Shown: one piece after another, positions 8,014 to 19,148 of the stretch
Layout: every line of letters begins with the position of its first letter
Numbering within the stretch: position 1 is the first letter of the stretch
NCBI RefSeq assembly: GCF_003201955.1
Contig: NZ_QJJM01000006.1
Coordinates: forward strand, 186,001 to 250,000
Length of the DNA stretch: 64,000 nt
Reading direction: 5' to 3'
Source of the DNA: Blastomonas natatoria
GTDB lineage: Bacteria; Pseudomonadota; Alphaproteobacteria; Sphingomonadales; Sphingomonadaceae
The notes under the pieces: model-generated
Databases searched by the model: none
The model's input: the letters and a program-made list of their open reading frames with translations, nothing else
What the model was told of the DNA's origin: nothing
Position numbers and translations under genes: made by a program

Positions 8014-8991
8014 GTGAAGACCCGTATCACCGAGCTTTTCGGCATCGAACACCCGATCATCCAGGGCGGCATGCATTATGTCGGCTTTGCCGAGCTGGCT
8101 GCTGCCGTTTCCAACGCCGGGGGCCTCGGCATCATCACCGGGCTGACGCAGAAAACGCCTGAGGACCTCGATGCCGAGATCAAGAAGTGCAAGGCACTGA
8201 CCGACAAGCCGTTCGGCGTAAACCTGACCTTCCTGCCGGTGCTCACCGCGCCCGATTATCCGGGCTATGTGCGCGTGATCATCGAAAACGGCGTGAAGGC
8301 GGTTGAGACCGCCGGCAACAATCCGCAATCGGTACTGCCCTATCTCAAGGATGCGGGCATCAAGGTCATCCACAAGTGCACCAGCGTGCGCCATGCGCTG
8401 AAAGCCCAGGCGATTGGCTGTGATGCAGTGTCCGTCGACGGTTTCGAATGCGGCGGCCATCCGGGCGAGGATGACGTGCCCAACATGATCCTGCTGCCCC
8501 GCGCCGCCGACGAACTCGACATTCCGTTCGTCGCCTCGGGCGGTCAGGCCGATGCGCGCTCGCTGGTCGCCTCGCTGGCGATGGGCGCGGACGGCATCAA
8601 CATGGGCACCCGCTTCATCGCCACCAAGGAAGCCCCGGTGCACGAACATGTGAAGCAGGCGATCGTCGCGGCGTCCGAGCTCGACACCCGGCTCGTCATG
8701 CGACCACTGCGCAACACCGAACGTGTGCTGACCAACGAGGCGGTCGAGAAGCTTCTGGTGATCGAGAAGGAAAAGGGCAAGGACCTGCAGTTCACCGACA
8801 TCATCGAGCAGGTCGCGGGCGTCTATCCGCGCATCATGATGGAAGGCGACATGGATGCCGGCGCGTGGAGCTGCGGCATGGTCGCCGGGCTCATCCACGA
8901 CATCCCGACGTGCAAGGAACTGATCGACCGCATCATGTCCGAAGCCGAGCAGATCATCCGCGGGCGGCTGGAAGGCTTTCTCGCTGCCTGA
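8014..8991 (+). CDS. nitronate monooxygenase family (2-nitropropane dioxygenase-like) flavoprotein
   Basis: This is a 325-residue FMN-dependent TIM-barrel protein. Visible family features are the N-terminal IEHPIIQGGMHYVG, GGLGIITG, the phosphate-binding region DGFECGGHPGE and FVASGGQADARS, and MGTRFIATKEAPVHE. Family members oxidise alkyl nitronates; related proteins act on quinones or acyl-CoA-derived substrates. The gene starts after a GGAG-like ribosome-binding site and follows a thioesterase-like gene, which hints at lipid or acyl-CoA metabolism. That link is inference. Confidence 0.88.
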   Translation: MKTRITELFGIEHPIIQGGMHYVGFAELAAAVSNAGGLGIITGLTQKTPEDLDAEIKKCKALTDKPFGVNLTFLPVLTAPDYPGYVRVIIENGVKAVETAGNNPQSVLPYLKDAGIKVIHKCTSVRHALKAQAIGCDAVSVDGFECGGHPGEDDVPNMILLPRAADELDIPFVASGGQADARSLVASLAMGADGINMGTRFIATKEAPVHEHVKQAIVAASELDTRLVMRPLRNTERVLTNEAVEKLLVIEKEKGKDLQFTDIIEQVAGVYPRIMMEGDMDAGAWSCGMVAGLIHDIPTCKELIDRIMSEAEQIIRGRLEGFLAA

Positions 8992-8998
8992 AACCGTC

Positions 8999-9027
8999 GG
9001 CCCTCCCGCCGCAACAGCGGGAGGGCC
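8999..9027. terminator. symmetric hairpin between convergent genes
   Basis: A perfect 11-bp stem, GGCCCTCCCGC (8999-9009) with GCGGGAGGGCC (9017-9027), closes a seven-base loop. It sits between the stop codons of two convergent genes and could act for both directions, although neither strand has a long U-tract. Confidence 0.5.
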
Positions 9028-9033
9028 AACAGC

Positions 9034-9411
9034 TCATTTGCAGGGGAATTTCTTCTTCATCAGGTCATAGACCGCCACTCGGAACGGCTTTTTCTGCGCC
9101 GCAGGCGGAAGGCTGGTGAGATATACGCGCAATTCCTCGCCCGTCATCTTGGGCTTGTCGCTGACCGGCGGGCAGCTGTGCATCTTGCCGCCCGCCTTTT
9201 TCTGCCGCGTGATATCGGCGACATACATCTCGCGAACCCGCTCCGATTCAGAGCGCAGTGCGCGCACATCGCTGGACAGCAAGGCGGCCGGCCCCATGCT
9301 CTCGGCCTTTTTCATTCCCGCCAGAAACTCTCCAACCGTCATTTCCGATGACGCGCCTGTCAGCAAGACTGCAGCCAGTGCGATGGCTGCTGTCTGTATT
9401 CCCCGCTTCAT
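9034..9411 (-). CDS. small secreted protein resembling the Rap1a/Tai family (copy 2)
   Basis: The 125-residue protein has a signal peptide (MKRGIQTAAIALAAVLLTGA). The mature part contains TVGEFLAGMKKAESMG and ends in a cysteine pair framed as CPP...YLTSLP...KKFPCK. This C-terminal pattern, a Cys about 45 residues before a terminal YPC/FPC, resembles Rap1a/Tai-type proteins, some of which are immunity proteins for type VI effectors; many are of unknown role. The start at 9411 has GGAGG five bases upstream. It shares layout and the TVxEFL...MG motif with the preceding gene, so the two look like paralogues. Confidence 0.65.
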   Translation of the reverse strand: MKRGIQTAAIALAAVLLTGASSEMTVGEFLAGMKKAESMGPAALLSSDVRALRSESERVREMYVADITRQKKAGGKMHSCPPVSDKPKMTGEELRVYLTSLPPAAQKKPFRVAVYDLMKKKFPCK

Positions 9412-9471
9412 TTCATCCTCCATGCACACTTGAGCGATGGCTAGGCATCCGAACATGAACGCCCAATGAGC

Positions 9472-9879
9472 CTATTTCTGCTTAGCTTCGCAGGGATAGC
9501 GCAGCGTCATGACCAGCGCAAAGGCCGTGGTCACGGGCATGTCCCGATTGGGCTCGGGAAAGGCACGGAAATCATCGATCAGGTTTGCCAGCGATAGCTG
9601 CGCCCGGCCCGGTGGCGGCGGGCATCCTGCAGGATGATCGCCCCTCGCTGCGCTTTCGGCCAGTGCCGCACGATAGGCCATGGCCGCATCCTGCACGGCA
9701 ACACGCATGACTTCAGCCTGAGATGAGCCTGCACCCTGCTCGCCCATCGCGGCGAGCGCGTCAGCCGCAACAAGAAACTCTCGTACAGTCTCGGGCGGAA
9801 CAATGGTGGACCCCGATTGCACAGACGGCGCTGACGCCTGAAGCGCCAACGCCGTCATCATGCTTCCAATTCCGTTCAC
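9472..9879 (-). CDS. small Rap1a/Tai-like protein (copy 1)
   Basis: About 135 residues if the GTG at 9879 is used; ATG codons at 9861 and 9858 are alternatives. A short hydrophobic N-terminus suggests export. The body has TVREFLVAADALAAMG, then CPPPP and a C-terminal RYPCE, the same arrangement as in the neighbour at 9034-9411. It begins 26 bases after the ftsH stop and is probably transcribed with ftsH. Function is unknown. The Rap1a/Tai assignment is by pattern and of moderate certainty. Confidence 0.6.
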   Translation of the reverse strand: MNGIGSMMTALALQASAPSVQSGSTIVPPETVREFLVAADALAAMGEQGAGSSQAEVMRVAVQDAAMAYRAALAESAARGDHPAGCPPPPGRAQLSLANLIDDFRAFPEPNRDMPVTTAFALVMTLRYPCEAKQK

Positions 9880-9905
9880 GAACCCGACCGGGGAAAGTCG
9901 ATTGG

Positions 9906-11861
<1,956 letters not shown>

Positions 11862-11954
11862 CACAAAGCCTTTGCAGCCATAAACCATGATCAAGATAGG
11901 CTACTAATCCTGAATGACAATATAATCCGCCTGCGCTTTGTCGGCTGGGATCGA

Positions 11955-12929
11955 TTATTCCGGCGCAATTGCCGAAAATGACCCGCCGCGCGGCGGGGCC
12001 GGTCGAAAGACCCAACCCTGCCCTGCCCCGTCTGGGCGGCACAGGACGTTGCCAATCATCGCCTGTTCGCCCGCCAGCAATTGCGCCAGCAACCGATCAA
12101 GCGCGGGCCCCCGGACCGCAATCTCGGGTTCGACCTGCTGCAAGGCCGCAACCACCAGACGGCGAAGCAGCCCTGGCGGGTAATCCATCACGGTCAGACG
12201 AACGCCATCAGGTTCCGGCACCAGTGCAAGCGCAGCTTCGCGCGCTGCCGCCCAGTCCAGCGCTTCGGCCGCCTCTGCCAGAGCCGATGCCGATCGCGCA
12301 GCCATCAGCGGGTCGACCGCATCAAAGCTCGCCAGAGCCTGACGCATCCGAACCCGGTCGAAATCATTACTGGTATTGCTGGGATCCGTAGCGAACGGGA
12401 TTGCCTGTGCTGCGCAATATTGCACCAGCTCGGCCTTGCGAAAGCCGAGCATGGGCCGGATTACGCGCCCGTTTCGGGCTCGAACGGCCGAGAGTCCGTC
12501 GACCCCTGCCCCCCGGGCCAGACGCATCATGATCGTTTCGAGCTGGTCATCGGCATGATGGGCGGTGACGACATGGTCAGCCCCCAAGCAATCGGCATGG
12601 GCGTGAAGCAGCGCGTAGCGGACCGATCGTGCGGCTGCCTGGAGACTGCCTGAAATCGGCTCGTGCGGTTGCAGGATTGCATGCGCGATACCCCGCGCTG
12701 CGCAAAAATCAGCCACCATGTGCGCTTCGTCCGCACTTCCTGTACGAAGACCGTGATCCACGGTGGCTGCCAGCACCGGACCTTGCCAGCCATGAACCAC
12801 CAGATCGAGCATTGCCATGCTGTCGGGTCCGCCAGACACCGCGAGCAACAGGCTGGCCTGAGGTCCGACGGTCAGACGGGCAAGCGCCTGGCCGATGCGT
12901 TTCAGCTTGGCGTCATTTGCATCCGGCAT
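11955..12929 (-). CDS. tilS: tRNA(Ile)-lysidine synthase
   Basis: The 324-residue enzyme attaches lysine to C34 of tRNA-Ile(CAU) using ATP, which makes it read AUA codons. The PP-loop SGGPDS is at 32-37, with VDHGLR and HHADDQLET following, as in TilS. The start at 12929 lies inside the end of cpoB (17-base overlap) with GGGCGG upstream. The C-terminal domain is short compared with E. coli TilS, which is common in alphaproteobacteria. Confidence 0.95.
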   Translation of the reverse strand: MPDANDAKLKRIGQALARLTVGPQASLLLAVSGGPDSMAMLDLVVHGWQGPVLAATVDHGLRTGSADEAHMVADFCAARGIAHAILQPHEPISGSLQAAARSVRYALLHAHADCLGADHVVTAHHADDQLETIMMRLARGAGVDGLSAVRARNGRVIRPMLGFRKAELVQYCAAQAIPFATDPSNTSNDFDRVRMRQALASFDAVDPLMAARSASALAEAAEALDWAAAREAALALVPEPDGVRLTVMDYPPGLLRRLVVAALQQVEPEIAVRGPALDRLLAQLLAGEQAMIGNVLCRPDGAGQGWVFRPAPPRGGSFSAIAPE

Positions 12930-13878
12930 TGCGCCGCCCGGTCGCCAATCGATCCGACAGACGGCCCGCTGCGACATCGGGATAAACCTCGGCCAGCTCG
13001 GTAAAGGCGACGCAGGCCTTGGGCTTTTCGTTGAGCTTGATCAGCGATTCACCAAGGAAATACAGGCTTTCAGGAGCGCGATCGCCCTTGGGCTCCTTCT
13101 CGTAATTCTCGGCAAACATCTTCGCAGCTGCGCTTGGCTTGCCGTCGTCCAGATAAGCGCGACCAAGCAGGTTGCGTGTATAGCTCGAACGCTTGTGCCT
13201 GGGATGCTTTTCAAGCGCGAAGCGCAGCTGCGCCTGTGCCTCGGGATAGAATTTGGCCTCCCAGAGGCGATAGCCGTAGAGATAGGCGTCCTCGCCCGCA
13301 TCGGCACTCTGTGGCTTCTCGATCTTCGAGACCGCTGCAACCCGCTCGGCGCTCGGCGCAGCCGATGCAGCGGCGGCGGCCCCCGGCGTTGCAGGCCTTG
13401 GCGTCGAAGCGCCCGCGCCTGGCGCTGCAGCGCCGGTTCCAGCAGGCGCGGCGGCAGCAGCCGCTGCGGCAGCCTTGGCCTGCTCTTCCATCTGCAGAAG
13501 CCGCTTTTCCAGCTGACCAATCTTGAAGCCGTTTTCTTCGGTTTGCGCCGTCAGCCGCGTGATCTGGGTTTCCAGCGTGTCGACCCGCTGCAATATATCA
13601 GTGAGCGGCGCAGAGGCGCTGACGCCCGTCGGAGCAGGTGCGGAAGCAGGTGCGCTGATTTCAGGTTCGAAGAAGCGATCCGACGCCCCCGGAAAGACCT
13701 TGCGCTGCACTGCCCGCATCTCGGATTCGAGCTTCTTGACACGCGGCTCCAGCGATGTCGCCTGCGCGGCGGCCGGACTTGCCGAAGCGATCAGCGCCGC
13801 CATCATGGTGCTTCCAAGCATCTGCGCGGCCAGGCTCATCCGGCTGGACAGTACGAAAAATGGGCGGACGGTCGTCAT
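12913..13878 (-). CDS. cpoB: Tol-Pal accessory protein CpoB (YbgF-like)
   Basis: This is a 321-residue periplasmic protein. An N-terminal signal peptide ends near SPAAAQA. A coiled-coil segment follows (EPRVKKLESEMRAVQ and LQRVDTLETQITRL), then an Ala/Pro-rich linker and C-terminal TPR repeats (YLYGYRLWEAKFYPEAQAQL onward) as in YbgF/CpoB. CpoB links the Tol-Pal system to peptidoglycan synthesis during division. The start at 13878 has GGAG eight bases upstream and directly precedes the signal peptide. It overlaps tilS. The tol-pal genes themselves are not in this window. Confidence 0.88.
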   Translation of the reverse strand: MTTVRPFFVLSSRMSLAAQMLGSTMMAALIASASPAAAQATSLEPRVKKLESEMRAVQRKVFPGASDRFFEPEISAPASAPAPTGVSASAPLTDILQRVDTLETQITRLTAQTEENGFKIGQLEKRLLQMEEQAKAAAAAAAAAPAGTGAAAPGAGASTPRPATPGAAAAASAAPSAERVAAVSKIEKPQSADAGEDAYLYGYRLWEAKFYPEAQAQLRFALEKHPRHKRSSYTRNLLGRAYLDDGKPSAAAKMFAENYEKEPKGDRAPESLYFLGESLIKLNEKPKACVAFTELAEVYPDVAAGRLSDRLATGRRNAGCK

Positions 13879-14012
13879 GTCGGGCTCCAGCTCGGAAAAA
13901 TGGGATGCGGCAAAACCTATAGTGGTCGCGCGGATTTCGTCAAAGCCGCGCAACGGGATTTTGAATGTCATGACGTCAATGAACGGCGATTGACTGCGCG
14001 AAACCGGACCAA

Positions 14013-14948
14013 TCAACCCGATATACGGGCGCTATCGTCCGCTTGCGATGCGGTTTCGGGCGATGCTGCCGGCCGCGCCATCAGTGCCGCAGCGGTAACA
14101 GGTACGTCCTTGACTGCAACTTCGGCTGTGCCCAGCGGCGCAACGGTTCGCCCGCCGACCGTGATCTCGAACGCATCGGGTCGCCCGGTCCAGACTTGGG
14201 GATCGACAGCGTCGGCAGGCACGACATACTGCTCGCCAAGAGCCATCTGCTTCTGCATCAGCTGCTTGCCCTCGCCATCGTAAAACTTGATCCAGATGTT
14301 GTCCTCTGTCGCAGTAAACACGACCTCGGCCCCGGGATCGATGGCAGGCGCAGTTGCAACCTTGGCCCCCGCGTCGGTTTTACGCGGCGCTGCCTCGCTG
14401 GCCGAGGCGGCATCGGCAGCCTGCGCGAGCTCCTCGACATTGGCCGCTGGAAACAGATAGCTGCGCCAGACGCCAAATCCTGCGAGCAGGATGACGGCAC
14501 CGGTAACGGCGGCAAGCAGAGCGAGCCTGGCGGAAGGGACCTTGCTCGGCTCGTCGAGATCGAATTGCGTAACCTCCCGCGTCGAGGCTGCCGATGCGCC
14601 GCCAAGCGCTTCTCGGATCTGCTGGGCAATGTCATCTTCGGGCAGTTCCACAGCGCGCGCATAGGCCTTGCCGAAGCCGATCGCGTAGGTCCGCCCGGGC
14701 AAGGTTTCGAACTTGCCGGCTTCCATGGCCTCCAGATGGCGCATCGGAATACGCGTGCGAGAGGCTATGTCCTGCAGCGTGAGACCGTGCCGGTGCCGCG
14801 CTGCCGCGAGGCGCTCTCCGACATGCGCGGGAGGGAAAAGATCACCGGTCGTATCACCATCATCGGATGGTGGCGCGGCTGCGTTATCTGCGGTTTCGGA
14901 CACGTATGCGCTCCCGATCCGGGTTGGCCCGGTTATCTCGTGGTCCAT
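14013..14948 (-). CDS. rodZ: RodZ-like helix-turn-helix membrane protein
   Basis: The 311-residue protein has a cytoplasmic helix-turn-helix domain (about 43-103, GERLAAARHRHGLTLQDIAS), one membrane helix (about 141-161) and a periplasmic C-terminal domain of the DUF4115/RodZ type (about 205-285, EVVFTATEDNIWIKFYDGEG). RodZ anchors MreB and helps set rod shape. A Met-rich basic N-terminus is absent and the first 42 residues are acidic and probably disordered. It lies upstream of cpoB on the same strand, separated by 134 bases. Confidence 0.85.
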   Translation of the reverse strand: MDHEITGPTRIGSAYVSETADNAAAPPSDDGDTTGDLFPPAHVGERLAAARHRHGLTLQDIASRTRIPMRHLEAMEAGKFETLPGRTYAIGFGKAYARAVELPEDDIAQQIREALGGASAASTREVTQFDLDEPSKVPSARLALLAAVTGAVILLAGFGVWRSYLFPAANVEELAQAADAASASEAAPRKTDAGAKVATAPAIDPGAEVVFTATEDNIWIKFYDGEGKQLMQKQMALGEQYVVPADAVDPQVWTGRPDAFEITVGGRTVAPLGTAEVAVKDVPVTAAALMARPAASPETASQADDSARISG

Positions 14949-15068
14949 CTGTCCGGAGAACCATGAACCGATTTACAAGTCAACGCAATTGGCGGTTTGT
15001 TAACCAATTGCGCGCCGAGGGCATGACCATTTTTTCGGCCTCGACATGGCAGCCAGACGCCAGAAGGT

Positions 15069-17351
15069 TCACCCCAGCTCGACGCCCTGGTCCATGGCCC
15101 AATCCTGCAGCGTTTCGCGCATGTTGGCGGGCGGATGAGCGAGCATCTCCTCCATCCGGCTGCTCGCTGCCTTCAGGTCGATCGACCGGACCATCGCCTT
15201 GATCGGTCCGACTGCGGCCGGGGTGATCGACAGGCGCCTGATCCCCACCGCCAGCAACGCCAGAGCCTCAAGCTGACGCCCCCCCATTTCTCCGCACACC
15301 GTCAGGTCGATATCATAGGGCTCCACCGACTTCACCACCCTGCGGATGAAGCGGAGGATGGCAGGCGAGATCCAGTCGTAACGCTGCGCCAGCTTGGGAT
15401 GTGCGCGATCAGCCGCGAGCAGGAATTGGGTCAGGTCATTGGTGCCGATCGACAGGAAATCGATCTTCGGCCCCAGCAGATCGAGTGTCTCGGCCAGCGC
15501 CGGAACTTCCAGCATCGCGCCATAGCGGATACGGTCGGGCAGGATCTTCTTGCGCCCCTTGAGAAAGTTCAACTGATCCTCGAACACCTGCCGCGCCGCA
15601 TCGAACTCCCAGGGTTCGGCGATCATCGGAAACATGACATTGAGCGTCTTGCCAGCCGCCGCCTCGATCAGCGCACGCGCCTGCACCTTCAGCAGACCGT
15701 CGCGCTCCAGCGCCACACGGACTGCGCGCCAGCCCATGGCGGGGTTCTCCTCGCCCGGGCCATCCTCGCGCAGATAGGGCAAGGACTTGTCGCCGCCGAT
15801 ATCGACGGTCCGGAACACCACCGGCTTCTCGCCTGCAGCATCCAGGACGTCCCGATAGAGCCTGAGCTGGCGTTCGCGCTGGGGCAAGGTGGCCGACACC
15901 AGAAACTGGAATTCGGTGCGGAACAGCCCCACCCCGTCGGCGCCGGTCACCGCCAGATGCGCGATGTCGTCGCGCAGCCCCGCATTGATCAGGACATCGA
16001 TCCGCGTCCCATCCTTCGTTCGCGGCTCGACATCGCGCAGCGCCGCATAGGCGGCCTGCTTCTCGCGACTGCGCACGAACTTGGCCTCGAACGCCTCGAT
16101 CACCTGCGGCGCGGGCCGGATGAGCACCGAATTCTCGTTGGTGTCGATTAGCAGATGATCGTCCTGCCGCACCTGGTGCAGGATATTGCGCATCCGGCCC
16201 ATGACCGGAATGCCCATGGCGCGCGCCACGATGGTCACGTGCGCGGTAAGCGAGCCTTCTTCCAGGATCACGCCCTTGAGCCTGCGCCGGTCATATTCGA
16301 GCAGTTCCGCCGGCCCCAGATTGCGCGCGATCAGGATCGTATCCTGCCTGAGCCCCATTTGCGCCGCAGTGCCGATCTGCCCGGAGACAATGCGCAGAAG
16401 CCGGTTGGAGAGGTCCTCCAGATCGTGCATGCGGTCAGCCAGCAGCGGATCGTCAATCTGCCGCATCCGCATGCGCGTGCGCTGCTGCACGCGCTCGATC
16501 GCGGCCTCGGCGGTGAGGCCGCTGTCGATCGCCTCGTTGATCCGCCGCGACCAGCCCTCGTCATAGGCGAACATCTTGTAGGTCTCGAGCACTTCGTCAT
16601 GCTCGCCGCCGGTGCCGAATTCGGCCTGGCTGGCCATCTTGTCGATCTGCTCGCGCATCTTGATGAAGGCAGAATAGACGCGCTGGCGCTCGGCCTCGAC
16701 ATCCTCGGCGACGACATGCTCGATGGTGATCCGCGGCTGATGGAACACCGCCTTGCCACTGGCGAGGCCGGCAACGAGCGGGAAACCGATTTCCCGCTGC
16801 GAATGGGTCAGTTCGGCGCCGCCGTCCGATGCACCCTGCGCATCGACCAGTCCGGCATTGGCGATCAGTTCGGACAGCACCATCGCCACCGTCTGCATCG
16901 CCTCGATCTCGACCTCGAGATAGCGGCGCGGTTCGACATGCTGGATGCACAGCACGCCCACCGCGCGCTCCATCCGCACGATCGGCACTCCGGCAAAGCT
17001 GTGGAACTTTTCCTCGCCGGTTTCTGGCCGATATTGAAAGTCCGGATGCGCGGTCGCCTCGGCCAGGTTCAGCGTCTCGACATTCTTGGCGATCGTGCCG
17101 GTCAGCCCCTGCCCCAACGCCAGTTTGGTCACGTGCACGGCTTCCTGGTTCAGGCCGCGCGTCGCAAACAGTTCCAGCACGCCTTCGCGCAGAAGATAGA
17201 TCGAGCACACCTCGCTGTTCAGCGAATCCCCGATGATATCCACCACCTGATTGAGCTTGGCCTGGGCATTGGTTCGCGCAGCCATGACATCGTGCAGGCG
17301 GGTGAGGATATTGCGGGCAGCGAGTGTTGCGTTGATCTGAGCCTGAGACAT
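15069..17351 (-). CDS. ptsP: phosphoenolpyruvate-protein phosphotransferase PtsP (EI-Ntr)
   Basis: The 760-residue enzyme has an N-terminal GAF domain (about 1-160), the swivelling phosphohistidine domain (GSLTAHVTIVARAMGIP, His phosphorylated by PEP) and the C-terminal PEP-binding barrel (TEFQFLVSATLPQRE, catalytic Cys in TVCGEMGGRQ). It starts the nitrogen-related phosphotransfer chain to NPr and PtsN. The start at 17351 gives the usual MSQAQ-like N-terminus; a longer reading would add non-conserved sequence. Its partners ptsO and ptsN are not in this window. Confidence 0.95.
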   Translation of the reverse strand: MSQAQINATLAARNILTRLHDVMAARTNAQAKLNQVVDIIGDSLNSEVCSIYLLREGVLELFATRGLNQEAVHVTKLALGQGLTGTIAKNVETLNLAEATAHPDFQYRPETGEEKFHSFAGVPIVRMERAVGVLCIQHVEPRRYLEVEIEAMQTVAMVLSELIANAGLVDAQGASDGGAELTHSQREIGFPLVAGLASGKAVFHQPRITIEHVVAEDVEAERQRVYSAFIKMREQIDKMASQAEFGTGGEHDEVLETYKMFAYDEGWSRRINEAIDSGLTAEAAIERVQQRTRMRMRQIDDPLLADRMHDLEDLSNRLLRIVSGQIGTAAQMGLRQDTILIARNLGPAELLEYDRRRLKGVILEEGSLTAHVTIVARAMGIPVMGRMRNILHQVRQDDHLLIDTNENSVLIRPAPQVIEAFEAKFVRSREKQAAYAALRDVEPRTKDGTRIDVLINAGLRDDIAHLAVTGADGVGLFRTEFQFLVSATLPQRERQLRLYRDVLDAAGEKPVVFRTVDIGGDKSLPYLREDGPGEENPAMGWRAVRVALERDGLLKVQARALIEAAAGKTLNVMFPMIAEPWEFDAARQVFEDQLNFLKGRKKILPDRIRYGAMLEVPALAETLDLLGPKIDFLSIGTNDLTQFLLAADRAHPKLAQRYDWISPAILRFIRRVVKSVEPYDIDLTVCGEMGGRQLEALALLAVGIRRLSITPAAVGPIKAMVRSIDLKAASSRMEEMLAHPPANMRETLQDWAMDQGVELG

Positions 17352-17485
17352 GGCCCGGGTCCTAGCACGGCCATGGCCGGTGCGCCATCCGGCCTTCCAT
17401 CCGATTTGGGTCCAAACCGCGCGCTGGACAGCCCAAATCGAGCAGCGTATCAATACAGTAATACACCAAGTCATTGCGAGGCATT

Positions 17486-18607
17486 ATGGCATCAGGACCC
17501 GGCACCCCGTCGTATCGCACCATGGCGTTCGGAATGATCGGCCTTTGCCTCATGCTGCAGCCGCCGCTCGCAATCGCGCAGGATTATACTCCCTCATTCC
17601 GTCCGGCAGAACTGAAAGGCCCCTATCGCGGCGAGCCCAACGAGGTGATGGTGCTCGGAACGCCCCACCTTTCAGGCCTGCCCGACAGCTTCACGCCCGC
17701 ATCGCTCGAACCGCTGCTCGACAGGCTGGCAGCGTGGAAGCCGACCGCGATCGCAACCGAGGATCTTTCGGGGCTGCAATGCGACAGTCTGCGGCGATAC
17801 CCGGCTCGCTATGCCGAGACAGTGGAAACCTATTGCCCTGACCCGGGCAAGGCAGGCGCGGCGACCGGACTTTCCGTTCCAGCGGCCAATGCTGAAGCAG
17901 AGCGGCAGCTCGCAAACTGGCCGGACGCCCCCGACCCGGCACAACGCCGCAGATTGGCAGCGGTTTTCCTCGCGGCAGGCGAGCCGGGATCAGCGCTCGT
18001 GCAATGGCTGAGGCTGCCGGTCGATCAGCGCAAGGCTGGCGATGGCCTGACGGACGAGCTGGTCGCGATCCTCGAAAAGGCCCGCACCCGGCGCAACGAG
18101 ACCGATCTGATCGCAGCAGTGCTGGCCGCCAGGCTGGGACTGGAGCGCCTGTTCAGCGTCGACGATCATTCTGCCGACACGCCAGAACCGTCGGACCCCG
18201 AAGAGCGCAAGGCCAACGGGGAAGCGATCATGGCAGCGTGGGACAATCCTGCCACGCAAGCGCGCAGGGCGCAGAGCGAGCAACTCAACGCGAGACTGGC
18301 CGAGACGGATGGCCTGCTTGACCTTTACCGCGCCTATAACGCGCCAGAGGCTGCCATGCTCACCTATCGATCCGATTTCGGCGCCGCATTTGCAGACCCC
18401 TCTCCCCAGGGCTTTGGCCGACAGTATCTGGGTTATTGGGAGACGCGCAATCTGCGCATGGTCGCGAACATCCGCGACGTACTTGGCCGCTATCCCGGCA
18501 CGCGGATGCTGACCATCGTCGGAGCGTCACACAAGGGCTATTATGAAGCCTATCTTCACCAGCTGCATGACGTGAAGCTGATCAGTACCGATATCGTCCT
18601 GCGCTGA
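17486..18607 (+). CDS. exported DUF5694-family protein
   Basis: A 373-residue protein with a likely signal peptide (second ATG at 17522 gives MAFGMIGLCLMLQPPLAIAQ). The mature part starts with VMVLGTPHLSGLPDSF and ends with ETRNLRMVANIRDV and MLTIVGASHKGY. Together these match the DUF5694 pattern, a TraB/ChaN-like fold of unknown biochemical role. GAGG lies five bases before the ATG at 17486. It stands alone between ptsP, which is divergent, and a terminator-like hairpin. Confidence 0.75.
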   Translation: MASGPGTPSYRTMAFGMIGLCLMLQPPLAIAQDYTPSFRPAELKGPYRGEPNEVMVLGTPHLSGLPDSFTPASLEPLLDRLAAWKPTAIATEDLSGLQCDSLRRYPARYAETVETYCPDPGKAGAATGLSVPAANAEAERQLANWPDAPDPAQRRRLAAVFLAAGEPGSALVQWLRLPVDQRKAGDGLTDELVAILEKARTRRNETDLIAAVLAARLGLERLFSVDDHSADTPEPSDPEERKANGEAIMAAWDNPATQARRAQSEQLNARLAETDGLLDLYRAYNAPEAAMLTYRSDFGAAFADPSPQGFGRQYLGYWETRNLRMVANIRDVLGRYPGTRMLTIVGASHKGYYEAYLHQLHDVKLISTDIVLR

Positions 18608-18674
18608 ACGCATCACGCCAGGCCCGTCCATGCAGGCTCCGTTGCATTGCGGAAGCCTGGGTATCCGCCGAGGG

Positions 18675-18735
18675 CGCCCGACGCGCGCTCTGCCCCCGGC
18701 CTTTCGATCGGCCTTGCAGGCGCGCCGGGCGTTTT
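18675..18735 (+). terminator. branched hairpin with TTTT downstream of the DUF5694 gene
   Basis: CGCCCG (18675-18680) and GCGCGC (18683-18688) pair with GCGCGC (18720-18725) and CGGGCG (18726-18731). TTTT follows at 18732-18735. A second hairpin, CAGGCTCCG with CGGAAGCCTG, is at 18633-18659. The region may serve as terminator for the plus-strand gene; no known RNA family was recognised. Confidence 0.45.
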
Positions 18736-18784
18736 GCGGACGTCAGGCCCCCCGGCCGGCGCCCGCTAGAACTCGATCAGCCTG

Positions 18785-18943
18785 TCAATGAAGGCTGATT
18801 TCCTCCTTGATGCGCAATTTCTGTTTCTTGAGCTTGGCGATCAGCGCCGTATCCGGCGCGGGTCGGCGTTCTTCGTCGTGGATCATCCGTTCGATACCAG
18901 CATGCTTGGCCTTGAGGGCTTCGGTATGGCTGTCGTTCAGCAT
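18785..18943 (-). CDS. DUF465/YdcH-family small protein
   Basis: A 52-residue protein starting MLNDSHTEALKAKHAGIERM, followed by an acidic turn (DEERRPAP) and a basic helix, IAKLKKQKLRIKEEIS. This helical hairpin is the YdcH/DUF465 pattern. GGAGAC precedes the ATG by a few bases. Function of the family is unknown. A second family member starts 205 bases away on the opposite strand. Confidence 0.85.
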   Translation of the reverse strand: MLNDSHTEALKAKHAGIERMIHDEERRPAPDTALIAKLKKQKLRIKEEISLH

Positions 18944-19148
18944 GTATGTCTCCTTCGACTCGTTGCCTTCTCATCGTGGGGAGATAATCTAAACATAAAA
19001 TTTCCGGCCTGTCCGGTTTGATATGCACAGGTCGGCTTGCAATGCGGCGAAACATTCCATAACCGCGATAACCGGCAGGCCTCGTGCCTGGGCTATGGCG
19101 ATTCCGCGCCGCAAGACGGCCGGGCTATGGTGGGGAAAGGGCGCGCAC

